Origin: a virus
Reading direction: 5' to 3' (one strand)
Length of the DNA: 64,000 nt
Virus record (IMG/VR): IMGVR_UViG_3300034684_000299
Span: 121,438-185,437 of that record
Shown here piece after piece: positions 33,087 through 40,199 of the stretch. The translations under genes were made by a program, and so were the position numbers. Under the pieces are notes generated by a model. It worked only from the letters and a program-made list of their open reading frames with translations. It made no database searches and was not told the origin of the DNA. How positions within the stretch are numbered: position 1 is the stretch's first letter; the number at the start of each line of letters is the position of its first letter.

Positions 33087-33566
33087 ATGGACAAAGGAGA
33101 ACTAATTGAACAAGCCAAGAAAATGGAACAAGAAAGCACTTATTCCGCTGTTGCACATTTTATTATGTACAAGATATGGAATAATTTTCGTTTTTTTATA
33201 GGTATACCTGCTATTATTTTGAACGTTGTTTGGCTTATTCTTATGATACCTAATTTTAATCTAGATATCTATATATTAGGAATAACAGAATTATTATTAG
33301 TAGCTTTTTTAGTTTTTTACGATATAGATCTAAAAAAAGATAGATATAGCAAGACATGGAAACGATATTATTCTATTAAATTAAAAATACACAATTTAAC
33401 TCAGCATTCTAAAGGGGAAATAGACAAGGAGATGTTTCAAAAAATAAGATTTGAATTTGAAGAGTTAAACAACAATGCACCAAAAGTCTGGAAATATGTC
33501 GATAAGATTTCTAAAACAAGTAAAATAGATACTTCCAAAGGAAAAACCACTGGAAAAAATAAGTAA
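33087..33566 (+). CDS. SLATT-like two-TM membrane protein
   Basis: 159 residues. An amphipathic lead (LIEQAKKMEQESTYSAVAHFIMYKIW) precedes two TM helices at about 35-52 (FFIGIPAIILNVVWLILMI) and 59-77, then a long cytosolic helical tail (RYSKTWKRYYSIKLKIHNL). The xSAxxHxxxxxxW...GIPAxxLN pattern and the two-TM-plus-helix layout fit the SLATT domain, known as a pore-forming effector in nucleotide-signalling and TM-effector defence systems. No nucleotide cyclase, SLOG or reverse transcriptase gene is next to it, so a stand-alone role is likely. A TGATACAAT extended -10 lies about 25 bases upstream. The family call is by eye. Confidence 0.6.
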   Translation: MDKGELIEQAKKMEQESTYSAVAHFIMYKIWNNFRFFIGIPAIILNVVWLILMIPNFNLDIYILGITELLLVAFLVFYDIDLKKDRYSKTWKRYYSIKLKIHNLTQHSKGEIDKEMFQKIRFEFEELNNNAPKVWKYVDKISKTSKIDTSKGKTTGKNK

Positions 33567-33613
33567 TGATATAATTATTAAGACAATTGACAAAATTTTT
33601 AAAGGAGGGGAAG

Positions 33614-33637
33614 GTGCGTTTTTTGCACAGAATATAA
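33614..33637 (+). CDS. Putative seven-codon leader peptide (MRFLHRI)
   Basis: GTG CGT TTT TTG CAC AGA ATA TAA, with an ideal SD (GGAGG, spacing five). Its stop overlaps the ATG of the 33637 gene (TAATG). It also forms the GTGC/GCAC hairpin between that SD and the downstream ATG. Either the leader is translated and ribosomes restart at TAATG, or the hairpin brings the SD near the ATG. Confidence 0.45.
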   Translation: MRFLHRI

Positions 33638-34995
33638 TGGAAGAAAAATTATTAAAATTAGCTTCAAATGTTGAACTTTACCAATACGACAGACCGATTG
33701 GTCCTGGTCAAGGAGCAGAAGATTATTTATCTTATCAATTAATGAAACAAAAACAAGAAGAAGATAGGAAAAAAGCCAGAAAAGAAGGGAGAGGTGTCGC
33801 TATAGCAACTGGAGCAGGATTAGGAGCTTTAGCATCGTTGATAGCTAGAAAACCATTAGGTTTGGATGCACTACCAAATAAAATGCAAGCTGGACTAATA
33901 CTAGGTGGAGCTGGCGAAGGTGCTATCGCAGCAGGAATTCCTTATGCAGTTGGAAGGACGAGTGAAGAAAGAAAATACAAAAAGTTAGAAAAGAAAGGAG
34001 CAGATATTGAAGGCACTTATACTCCAGTTAATTATGAATTAACACCTGAACAATATGAGGCGTTGCAAAAAGAGCAAGAACGATTAGTAAAAAAGGTATC
34101 AAGAGCTAATATATCGGGAGCGGTAGGAGCTGGTGCCGCAACTGCAGCTGGGTTAGCAGCTTTAATAGCTGGTAAAAATTTGAAAACAAAAACTCCAAAA
34201 GAATTAGGAAAATATTTTGCAACTTCTGCAGGTGCTGGTGCTGCAGCTGGATTAGCTGGGAACATAGGGGGATTAGCTGCCGCTACTTCAACTGCTAAAA
34301 AGGAATTAGATAAAAAAGCTGAATTGTTTAATGCGGGAGTTAACTATGCACTAAAACAAGCTGAGTTAACACCTGCTGAAGAAAGAAAATTGCAACAAAT
34401 GCAAGCAGAATATTATCAAACAATGAGCGATCTCGAAAGGAGATATTACAATAGATACCAGGAAGAAAAAAGAAATGTAGAAAAGAAACAAATGGCTAAG
34501 AACTTAGGTGCTGGTGCTTTAACAGGAGCTGCTGTGGGTTCAACTGTTGGGTTAATTGCTACACCTAAACCAAATAAAATGTCTGGGACGGCTAAAGGTG
34601 CTATTGGCGGAGCCGCTGTTGGAACTCTTGGTAGATATGTGGGTGAAAAGGTTAAAAAGGGTAAAGAGCAAAAAGTAATAGACGAAATAGCATACACTAA
34701 AGCATTGCAAGGTGGTAATCCTTACAGCCCAGAATATGACTTAGCATTAATGAGATATACTAAAAATGCATCTGATAATACGGAAGATATATTAAAAAAA
34801 AGAGCTAATTTTTTTAAAGGGGCTTACAAGAATTTAAGTCAATTCATGAATCAAGTAAAAAAAGATATATTGAGTACTTCTGATGGAAGTATAAAAAAAA
34901 ATAAAATAAATGTTGAGGAACCCAAAAGTATACGTCAGACTAACAAAAAGATAACCGAAGATCAGGTTAAAACACAGCCTCAAGCTGGAATGTAA
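33637..34995 (+). CDS. Glycine/alanine-zipper protein, probable virion or membrane-active protein
   Basis: 452 residues. The N-terminus (MEEKLLKLASNVELYQYDRPIGPGQG) is a degenerate form of the tag found on late minus-strand proteins. Glycine-zipper hydrophobic segments follow: ATGAGLGALASLIA near 55, GAVGAGAATAAGLAAL near 155, SAGAGAAAGLAGNIGGLAAAT near 195 and GAGALTGAAVGSTVGLIA near 290. Charged helices separate them, including LFNAGVNYALKQAELTPAEERKL near 235. Such repeats can form membrane-inserting helices in ejected internal proteins. It is the only gene of this kind on the plus strand. Its SD lies 27 bases upstream of the ATG. Confidence 0.75.
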   Translation: MEEKLLKLASNVELYQYDRPIGPGQGAEDYLSYQLMKQKQEEDRKKARKEGRGVAIATGAGLGALASLIARKPLGLDALPNKMQAGLILGGAGEGAIAAGIPYAVGRTSEERKYKKLEKKGADIEGTYTPVNYELTPEQYEALQKEQERLVKKVSRANISGAVGAGAATAAGLAALIAGKNLKTKTPKELGKYFATSAGAGAAAGLAGNIGGLAAATSTAKKELDKKAELFNAGVNYALKQAELTPAEERKLQQMQAEYYQTMSDLERRYYNRYQEEKRNVEKKQMAKNLGAGALTGAAVGSTVGLIATPKPNKMSGTAKGAIGGAAVGTLGRYVGEKVKKGKEQKVIDEIAYTKALQGGNPYSPEYDLALMRYTKNASDNTEDILKKRANFFKGAYKNLSQFMNQVKKDILSTSDGSIKKNKINVEEPKSIRQTNKKITEDQVKTQPQAGM

Positions 34996-35028
34996 TGTGG
35001 GGGAAACGATGACGTTGGGGTGAACGGC

Positions 35029-35064
35029 GGGCTCTTATCGTAAGATAAGGGCTCGTTTTGTTTT
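35029..35064 (+). terminator. Rho-independent terminator
   Basis: GGGCTCTTATC-gtaa-GATAAGGGCTC followed by GTTTTGTTTT. It ends the plus-strand transcript of the 33637 gene. Confidence 0.85.
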
Positions 35065-35071
35065 AGCAATA

Positions 35072-35166
35072 GAAAAGGGCTGATACTTGATCAGCCCGGT
35101 GTGTGAGTGTCTATACGAGGAGTTAAAGATGAAAAAAAAGGAGATGAATTCTTACATTGGTTGTTA
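35072..35166 (-). ncRNA. Short transcription unit 1 (promoter plus hairpin), candidate small RNA
   Basis: A perfect minus-strand sigma-A promoter (TTGACA at 35195-35200, 17-base spacer, TATAAT at 35172-35177) leads into about 90 bases with no ORF. These end in a GGGCTGAT/ATCAGCCC hairpin (35077-35097) followed by TTTTCTATT. The same 21-base hairpin and the same kind of promoter recur at 36362-36458. Confidence 0.65.
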
Positions 35167-35171
35167 ATTTA

Positions 35172-35200
35172 ATTATATCATGAAATCAAAAAGATGTCAA
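35172..35200 (-). promoter_or_regulatory. Consensus sigma-A promoter of short unit 1
   Basis: TTGACA, 17-base spacer, TATAAT on the minus strand, with TG one base upstream of the -10. It starts just downstream of the dcm-like gene. Confidence 0.85.
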
Positions 35201-35226
35201 CGAAATATCTTTAATTTAAAATTAAA

Positions 35227-36282
35227 TTATATTTTTAGTTCATTCGGTTCTATACTATCATATTCTATTCCAGCAAAGCAATTAAGAATAGCTTCAAAAA
35301 TAATCTTTGCTCCTTGACAAGGTACTGCCATTCCTATTTGTTTTCGCACACTCTCTTTTGTCCCAAAGAAAACATACGTATCCGGGAAAGTTTGAAGTCG
35401 AGCTCTTTCTCTGTTTGTTAAAGCTCTAGGCTCTGACCAGTGATACATATGAGTTCCTCCACCTCCACTACCAGTAACTGTATAAGCGGGTTTATTTGGG
35501 TCCAATCTCTTATAAATTTGGCTTATTTTTGCACCTTTTACTTTTAATTGAAGCTCTGGAGGAAGATTAGCTGTAAAAGCATTTTCCCCGGGCTTAATAT
35601 GAAGAAGCCTTTGTATTACAGTTTCAGATTGTTGGGTTCTTTCATTGTTTGGAGCATCCGCAGGTATTGGAGGCACTTCAAGTGCAGTACGACATGTATT
35701 ATCAATATTTGCATAAGGGGCAGGGGATGGCACTTTAAAAGTTACATTTATATCATTTCGAATACCTACAATAATAATTCGGTGTCGTGACTGTGGTATT
35801 CCATATTCCTCAAATTTATATAAATGTGGAGTAATTGTATACCCGGCTTCCTGTAATTCATTCAGTATTTTTGTAAAAGCTTTTCCGTCATTGGCATTAC
35901 GAAGTCCACCTACATTCTCTGCAAGGAACCACATAGGGCGAAACTTTTTCAATGCTTTAACTCCATAAGAATATAACGGTCCAAAAACTCCGTTAATTCC
36001 TTTCTGTTCGCCAACTATACTAAAATCATTGCATGGGAAACCGAATGCCAAAGCATCAATTGGAGATAATTTATCCATATCTAGTTTGCGAATATCTTCT
36101 TGATAAACTGTTTCTGGATTGTTTGGACAAATATTGTAGCGATATGTTTTACAGGTATCTTCATCGTAATCACTAGCCCATTCATGGACTATAAAATGCT
36201 GTCCGTCAGCACTGGTGGCATTTATAGCGCCGTAAGCAAGTCCTCCAGGTCCACAGAATAATTCACCTAATCTATATTTCAT
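35227..36282 (-). CDS. C5-cytosine DNA methyltransferase
   Basis: 351 residues. Motif I is LFCGPGGLAYG (8-18). Motif IV is FGFPCNDFS (80-88) with catalytic Cys84. Motif VI is ENVGGL (122-127), motif VIII QSRHRIIIVGIR near 163-174, and motifs IX-X are TNRERARLQTFPD...IGMAVPCQGAK. The target-recognition region between VIII and IX is short and includes GSGGGGTHMYHW. It methylates cytosine C5 in an unknown site. No restriction enzyme gene is adjacent. The gene is less AT-rich than its neighbours and is framed by two copies of a promoter-hairpin unit, which suggests a transferred cassette. An extended -10 (TGTTATAAT at about 36322-36330) gives it its own promoter. Confidence 0.93.
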   Translation of the reverse strand: MKYRLGELFCGPGGLAYGAINATSADGQHFIVHEWASDYDEDTCKTYRYNICPNNPETVYQEDIRKLDMDKLSPIDALAFGFPCNDFSIVGEQKGINGVFGPLYSYGVKALKKFRPMWFLAENVGGLRNANDGKAFTKILNELQEAGYTITPHLYKFEEYGIPQSRHRIIIVGIRNDINVTFKVPSPAPYANIDNTCRTALEVPPIPADAPNNERTQQSETVIQRLLHIKPGENAFTANLPPELQLKVKGAKISQIYKRLDPNKPAYTVTGSGGGGTHMYHWSEPRALTNRERARLQTFPDTYVFFGTKESVRKQIGMAVPCQGAKIIFEAILNCFAGIEYDSIEPNELKI

Positions 36283-36356
36283 ATATTCACTCCATTATAT
36301 TTGAAAATTCTAATTTATTTTATTATAACAAATTCAACTTAGTAATATAATAATAA

Positions 36357-36424
36357 ATAAAGGGCTGATACTTGATCAGCCCTATACGAATAAGCCTATC
36401 GGAGCAAGTTTTTTTATATTTTCA
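36357..36424 (-). ncRNA. Short transcription unit 2 (promoter plus hairpin), candidate small RNA or attenuated leader
   Basis: A minus-strand promoter with TTGACA (36453-36458), 17-base spacer and TATAAT (36430-36435). About 65 bases downstream lies the same 21-base hairpin as in unit 1 (36362-36382), then TTTATTTATT. It sits upstream of the dcm-like gene, so it could be an attenuator in its leader or an independent small RNA. Confidence 0.65.
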
Positions 36425-36429
36425 TTCAA

Positions 36430-36458
36430 ATTATACCACGAAAAAAATCCTTTGTCAA
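36430..36458 (-). promoter_or_regulatory. Consensus sigma-A promoter of short unit 2
   Basis: TTGACA, 17-base spacer, TATAAT on the minus strand, preceded by a TGG, in the 288-base gap upstream of the dcm-like gene. Confidence 0.85.
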
Positions 36459-36466
36459 TATAATTA

Positions 36467-36496
36467 GAAAAAAGGGATCGATTATTCATCAATCCC
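36467..36496 (-). terminator. Rho-independent terminator (minus strand)
   Basis: Minus strand GGGATTGAT-gaata-ATCGATCCC followed by six T residues. It insulates short unit 2 from transcription coming from the right. Confidence 0.75.
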
Positions 36497-36514
36497 AAAA
36501 GATAATAAAAAGAG

Positions 36515-36544
36515 TTGAACCATGATCTGATTATATTTTATCAT
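36515..36544 (+). promoter_or_regulatory. Sigma-A-type promoter
   Basis: TTGAAC, 18-base spacer, TATCAT, 26 bases upstream of the 36571 start. Confidence 0.6.
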
Positions 36545-36570
36545 ATATGAATATTAAAGGAGGTAAAACA

Positions 36571-36756
36571 ATGGACGAATACGAAAAGGCAAAAAAAGAA
36601 GCCGAGAGATCTTACTTGAGGGCAAGAAAATATGCAGAAAAAGTGAAGAAAGAGTTGTATTTTTCAGAAAATTATGATACAATAGAAGTGGACGAAGATT
36701 TTATAGATTTATTCAAAGAATATTTAAAAGAGGAGGAAGAAAATGCTGAAAGTTGA
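36571..36756 (+). CDS. Small helical acidic protein
   Basis: 61 residues from the ATG at 36571 (SD AAAGGAGGTAAAACA); the ATG at 36547 is upstream of the SD. DEYEKAKKEAERSYLRARKY is one charged helix, followed by an acidic C-terminus. It overlaps the next gene by 14 bases. Unknown function. Confidence 0.7.
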   Translation: MDEYEKAKKEAERSYLRARKYAEKVKKELYFSENYDTIEVDEDFIDLFKEYLKEEEENAES

Positions 36757-37045
36757 AGGAGCTCAAAAATTAGGTGGAAATGTTGGTGTTATCTTATACT
36801 ACGATACAAAAGAAAAAATGTATTACTCATATCTATACTCATTTGGGACCATGCTTTATGGCAGAACGTTAGAAGAATGTTTGGATGAAACTAAAAAAGT
36901 TCTGAACGAATACAAAGAAATGCTGGAAAATAAAGAAGTGAAATTCAGCTCATTGAAGAAGAAAGAAAAATTATCCAAAACAATTCAGTTGTATTGGGGA
37001 ATAATAAAAGTAAAACTAGCTTCAATTTTTGGTTTTGTGAAATGA
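36743..37045 (+). CDS. Unknown small protein
   Basis: 100 residues. A beta hairpin (VGVILYYDTKEKMYYSYLYS) precedes a helix (TLEECLDETKKVLNEYKEML) and a basic C-terminus that ends in a hydrophobic stretch (KLASIFGFVK). The first part recalls HicB-like or other strand-strand-helix small proteins, but no HicB signature is clear. SD GAGGAGG inside the previous gene. Confidence 0.65.
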   Translation: MLKVEGAQKLGGNVGVILYYDTKEKMYYSYLYSFGTMLYGRTLEECLDETKKVLNEYKEMLENKEVKFSSLKKKEKLSKTIQLYWGIIKVKLASIFGFVK

Positions 37046-37054
37046 GGGGATAAT

Positions 37055-37243
37055 ATGTTTTTTGCATGGTATTATTTAATAACAATAACTGCAGTATTGG
37101 TGCTAATTATTGTTTTCTTTTATCTTCTAAAGACTCCAAATAAAAGACCAAAAATGCAAAGAAATATAGAAATGATAATAATTACGATATTATTTTTTGA
37201 TTTGTTCTTTGTATTGCTTTATGCATTGTCAAGATGTTGCTGA
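37055..37243 (+). CDS. Small membrane protein with two TM segments
   Basis: 62 residues. Hydrophobic helices at about 3-24 and 40-58, separated by a basic loop (KTPNKRPKMQRN). SD is weak (GAGGGG). It resembles holin-like size and topology, but no lysis gene is nearby and the function is unknown. Confidence 0.6.
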   Translation: MFFAWYYLITITAVLVLIIVFFYLLKTPNKRPKMQRNIEMIIITILFFDLFFVLLYALSRCC

Positions 37244-37264
37244 TTTCAAAAAGGAGGAATATTT

Positions 37265-37465
37265 GTGTATAGAATGTATTTTGATGACGGAACAGCTAAG
37301 TATTTTGAATATGACCCATTTGATAATGGAAGCACAGCGAAACCATGTATATACGATCCATTCGATAACGGAAGTACAGCAAAACTATTCTTTTATGATC
37401 AATTAATCTTTGACCCATTCACAAATGATGAAAACTCAATCAAGCATATTATCATTAATTTCTAA
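37265..37465 (+). CDS. Small protein with a repeated YDPFDNGSTAK unit
   Basis: 66 residues, GTG start after AAAGGAGGAATATTT. Contains two copies of YDPFDNGSTAK (residues 18-28 and 30-40), after a related DDGTAKYFEYDPF, and before a partial FDPFTND. The DNA of the two copies differs at several third positions, so the peptide seems to be under selection. It overlaps the convergent 37436 gene by 30 bases. Unknown function. Confidence 0.65.
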   Translation: MYRMYFDDGTAKYFEYDPFDNGSTAKPCIYDPFDNGSTAKLFFYDQLIFDPFTNDENSIKHIIINF

Positions 37466-37597
37466 TACTTTTTGAATGATTTGTTCTTTACTGTACTTAT
37501 TTTTTTCTGCTTCCTTTAGAAAATCTATTTCTTCTTCAGATATATCATACCCTTCTATTGCTAGGGTATTCTTTATGTACTCAATTTTATCATACAT
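37436..37597 (-). CDS. Small protein, VbhA-antitoxin-like pattern
   Basis: 53 residues with a good SD (GGAGG, spacing seven): MYDKIEYIKNTLAIEGYDIS, then EEEIDFLKEAEKNKYSKEQIIQKVLE. The N-T-L-A-I-E-G-Y-x-I-S-x-E-E core followed by a short helix resembles the VbhA antitoxin fold that inhibits Fic toxins. No Fic gene is nearby, and the resemblance is by eye. It could also be any two-helix regulator. Confidence 0.55.
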   Translation of the reverse strand: MYDKIEYIKNTLAIEGYDISEEEIDFLKEAEKNKYSKEQIIQKVLEINDNMLD

Positions 37598-37616
37598 AAT
37601 TTAACCTCCATACAAA

Positions 37617-38534
37617 TCAAAAGTTTCTAATAATTAATTCATTAATTTCTCCTCGTTTGTTTGGGTCACTGTTGATAGATCTCTTTGCTTTTATTCTCTC
37701 TATTGTATATCCAGCATATAACTCTTCAAAGAAATTATCGTCTGGGTTTGTATTCTTAGGATCAGAATTACTCAACAACAAATATGCCCCTTTCTCATCC
37801 ATTCTTTTAAAGAATTCTGCTAACCTTTTTTGCTCATTATCATCAAATACATCGTTACTATAATTATTAAAATTTGATGTAGTATTCAATGGACGATAAG
37901 GTGGGTCTAAGTATACTAACGTATTTTCCTTTATATATTTCTCACTTTGTTCAAAATCACCACAAATAATTTCTGCTTTTTGCAATGCTTTACTGGCAGC
38001 TAGCAATTCGTCAACATCATAAATATTACGTTTCTTATAAGTACCCATAGGCACATTGAATTCACCATTTTTATTCACTCTATACAATCCGTTGAAACAT
38101 GTTTTGTTTAAGAAAATAGTATCAGCAGCTCTTTGAATCCAAGATTCACTAAACTTTTCGTAATCAAAATTATTTCTTTCCTTATTGTACCTGTCTCGGA
38201 TAAAATAATAATAAGCTTCAACATCGGCATAAGGTGCTTCGTTGTATATAGAATTATACATACTCAACAAATCAATTAATTTTGAAACGTTGTGTTTGAC
38301 GACTTTATAGGTTAAAATAAGATCTTTGTTGATATCTAACAAATAGTATTGTTTGATGTTGGTGCTATTTCTTAACATAAAGAAGAAAGCACCTCCACCC
38401 AGGAATGGTTCTACATATCTATTTATCTTTTTCACTGGAACCCTTTTATACAATTCTTCTAATATTTGAGTTTTACCACCAGCCCAATGTAGAAATGGTT
38501 TTGCTAAAACAAATTGATTGAATAAAGTATTCAT
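37617..38534 (-). CDS. dam: N6-adenine DNA methyltransferase, Dam/D12 class
   Basis: 305 residues from the ATG at 38534; the GTG at 38543 overlaps the SD (AAGGAGG). Motif I is FLHWAGGKTQIL near the N-terminus with VEPFLGGGAFFF. D12 signatures NKTCFNGLYRVNKNGEFNVPMGTYK and motif IV LVYLDPPYRPL are intact. It methylates adenine N6, probably in a short palindrome such as GATC (inference from family). No restriction partner is adjacent. Transcribed with the late module from its far end. Confidence 0.93.
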   Translation of the reverse strand: MNTLFNQFVLAKPFLHWAGGKTQILEELYKRVPVKKINRYVEPFLGGGAFFFMLRNSTNIKQYYLLDINKDLILTYKVVKHNVSKLIDLLSMYNSIYNEAPYADVEAYYYFIRDRYNKERNNFDYEKFSESWIQRAADTIFLNKTCFNGLYRVNKNGEFNVPMGTYKKRNIYDVDELLAASKALQKAEIICGDFEQSEKYIKENTLVYLDPPYRPLNTTSNFNNYSNDVFDDNEQKRLAEFFKRMDEKGAYLLLSNSDPKNTNPDDNFFEELYAGYTIERIKAKRSINSDPNKRGEINELIIRNF

Positions 38535-38597
38535 AGTAAACACCTCCTTATAACTTAATTATACACTTTTTATCAGTCTTTTCTACTACAAAAATGT

Positions 38598-38633
38598 AAA
38601 AAAAAGGCCAAGGCTCTCAAAGAACACCCTGGC
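38598..38633 (-). terminator. Rho-independent terminator of the late tag-protein cluster
   Basis: Minus strand GCCAGGGT...AGCCTTGGC stem, then CTTTTTTTT. It lies just downstream of the 38659 gene. Confidence 0.8.
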
Positions 38634-38658
38634 ACAGACTATAGGCTTTTGTGTTATT

Positions 38659-39255
38659 CTATTTTTTCTTAAGATAATCATAAGCATCTGCTGACGACAT
38701 GTTCATAACCATAGTTCGTTCTTCTGGTGTTAATTTTTCTATTTTCCTTTGTAATTCATAATTTTGTAATTTTGTACCAAGATAATATCCTAATCCACCT
38801 GCAGTTGCACCTATTGCAGAACCTAAAGCAACAGATGGACCTAATACTTGTTTTGTTTGATATTTCATACTTGTATTTGTCTGTTTAGCTCTTGTGGCAC
38901 CTGAAAGTGGAGCTGAAAGCACTCCTGCAATACCTCCAAGAATTCCCATGTCAACAGCACCTTCAATAGCCTGTTGATATCCATAGGGTTTATGCTTTTC
39001 GATATAATCAGATACTTGCATAGTAGTAGGAGGTAATGGTTTAGCTGTAGATAGCCATTCTTCTTCTGTCATTGTTCCACTTTGTTTGATTTTTTGCAAT
39101 TCACGATTATATTCCTCAATAGCAAGTTTATTAGCTTCTTTAGGAGTATATCCTTGGTTCAAATATTTCACTTGCAAACTGGCTAACATTTTACCTCGTT
39201 TTGTCCCAATATTATCCTCTGAAGCCGCTGTCTTAATAAATTCGTCACTTATCAT
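38659..39255 (-). CDS. Tag-type glycine-zipper protein 1
   Basis: 198 residues. The N-terminal tag is MISDEFIKTAASEDN. A charged region follows, then glycine-zipper segments GILGGIAGVLSAPLSGAT near 105 and GSAIGATAGGLGYYLGT near 145. The C-terminus ends LTPEERTMVMNMSSADAYDYLK. The N-terminal tag and C-terminal block recur in the neighbours. This layout fits a virion-internal or membrane-active protein, which is inference. A TACATTTGTTATC motif lies just upstream. Confidence 0.75.
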   Translation of the reverse strand: MISDEFIKTAASEDNIGTKRGKMLASLQVKYLNQGYTPKEANKLAIEEYNRELQKIKQSGTMTEEEWLSTAKPLPPTTMQVSDYIEKHKPYGYQQAIEGAVDMGILGGIAGVLSAPLSGATRAKQTNTSMKYQTKQVLGPSVALGSAIGATAGGLGYYLGTKLQNYELQRKIEKLTPEERTMVMNMSSADAYDYLKKK

Positions 39256-39278
39256 TTTATTTTCCTCTCCTTATTGTA

Positions 39279-39293
39279 GATAACAAATGTATT
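39279..39293 (-). promoter_or_regulatory. Repeated late intergenic motif (variant)
   Basis: AATACATTTGTTATC on the minus strand upstream of the 38659-39255 gene. Confidence 0.45.
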
Positions 39294-39303
39294 CTATTAA
39301 AAA

Positions 39304-39720
39304 TTAAATATTCAATAAATATTGATATACTTGTTCAGGTGGCAAATTCATTAATTGATCTCTAGCTTGATCTGAAAGTCTGTTCAAATTATATAAAATT
39401 CTATTTTTTATTTTCTTTTCATAAGCTTTCTGTCCAGCGTATCCCGCAAGCCCACCTATAGCAGCACCAGCTATAGCAGCTCCAGGGGCAACAGTGCCTA
39501 CAACTTTACCAGCTCTGGCTGCAGCTGTGTCTCCAGGCATATTTTTATTTAAGGCACCGCCTGCTGCTCCACCTATAAGACCTGACAATCCCCCCATTGT
39601 AGCTCCAGTAGCAGCTCCTAAAGCACCTGCAGCACCACTAGATGATGGCAAATATGGTGATAAATAATTCAAAACTTCTTCTGAACTTGCGGCTGTTTTA
39701 ACAAATTCATTTCTTATCAT
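39304..39720 (-). CDS. Tag-type glycine-zipper protein 2
   Basis: 138 residues. Tag MIRNEFVKTAASSEE; a long glycine-zipper region GAAGALGAATGATMGGLSGL (from about residue 30), then GTVAPGAAIAGAAIGGLAGYAG; and the C-terminal block LSDQARDQLMNLPPEQVYQY. This is the clearest three-part example (tag, zipper, LPPEQ tail). SD AAGGAGGAAATGAA. Confidence 0.75.
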   Translation of the reverse strand: MIRNEFVKTAASSEEVLNYLSPYLPSSSGAAGALGAATGATMGGLSGLIGGAAGGALNKNMPGDTAAARAGKVVGTVAPGAAIAGAAIGGLAGYAGQKAYEKKIKNRILYNLNRLSDQARDQLMNLPPEQVYQYLLNI

Positions 39721-39735
39721 TTCATTTCCTCCTTT

Positions 39736-39891
39736 TTATCTCAAATTATAATAATAATATTCTTCCTCATCTTGCAAACTAAGAAATGGAAACCGAGTAT
39801 ATTGCATTGAACTAAGTTCAACTTCTGCATACGTTCCTTCTTTAGTTAACTCCAAAAAAGTCAAAATATCTTTTTCTTTTTCCTCTAACAT
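39736..39891 (-). CDS. Small acidic protein in the tag cluster
   Basis: 51 residues from the ATG at 39891 (AAGGGA, spacing about five); the in-frame TTG at 39921 lies in the repeated TACATTTG motif. LEEKEKDILTFLELTKEGTYAEVELSSMQY, then a tyrosine-rich end (EEYYYYNLR). It lacks the tag. Unknown. Confidence 0.6.
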   Translation of the reverse strand: MLEEKEKDILTFLELTKEGTYAEVELSSMQYTRFPFLSLQDEEEYYYYNLR

Positions 39892-39913
39892 ATATATCCC
39901 TTCTTTATCTACA

Positions 39914-39930
39914 GATGACAAATGTATACC
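39914..39930 (-). promoter_or_regulatory. Repeated late intergenic motif
   Basis: GGTATACATTTGTCATC on the minus strand upstream of the 39736-39891 gene. Confidence 0.5.
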
Positions 39931-39935
39931 TTTTT

Positions 39936-40142
39936 TTATTCTTCAATTGTTGGAGTTTCAGCTGCTATAGTGCTCATACTCTTAGTTTTAGCGTTTTCTA
40001 ACAAGATCTGATCAGCTAACTTGTTTGCTTCTTCTAAAGATTTGCCTTCAAGCAATAATTGATTGACTATCTGCCTGTGCTCTTCGTTTCTGTTAGGATA
40101 TATGTCTTCTTGAGAGGTTTTCATAAATAAATCTTTTAACAT
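39936..40142 (-). CDS. Small tag-type protein
   Basis: 68 residues starting MLKDLFMKTSQEDIYPNR, a variant of the tag. The rest is a helix (QIVNQLLLEGKSLEEANKLADQILL) similar to the YTPKEANKLAIEEYN segment of the 38659 protein. It has no glycine zipper. SD TGGAGGAATATAA. Confidence 0.65.
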   Translation of the reverse strand: MLKDLFMKTSQEDIYPNRNEEHRQIVNQLLLEGKSLEEANKLADQILLENAKTKSMSTIAAETPTIEE

Positions 40143-40180
40143 TTATATTCCTCCATTCTCTTATCTTTGTCTATCCAAAT

Positions 40181-40196
40181 ATAACAAATGTATACC
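40181..40196 (-). promoter_or_regulatory. Repeated late intergenic motif
   Basis: GGTATACATTTGTTAT on the minus strand upstream of the 39936-40142 gene. Confidence 0.5.
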
Positions 40197-40199
40197 TTT

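Noticed and set aside
37055-37243. Holin
   Set aside because: Size and two TM segments would fit, but there is no endolysin or other lysis gene nearby and no specific signature.
35227-38534. Restriction-modification system formed by the two methyltransferases
   Set aside because: No endonuclease-like gene lies between or beside them; the small genes in between are too short and lack nuclease motifs.
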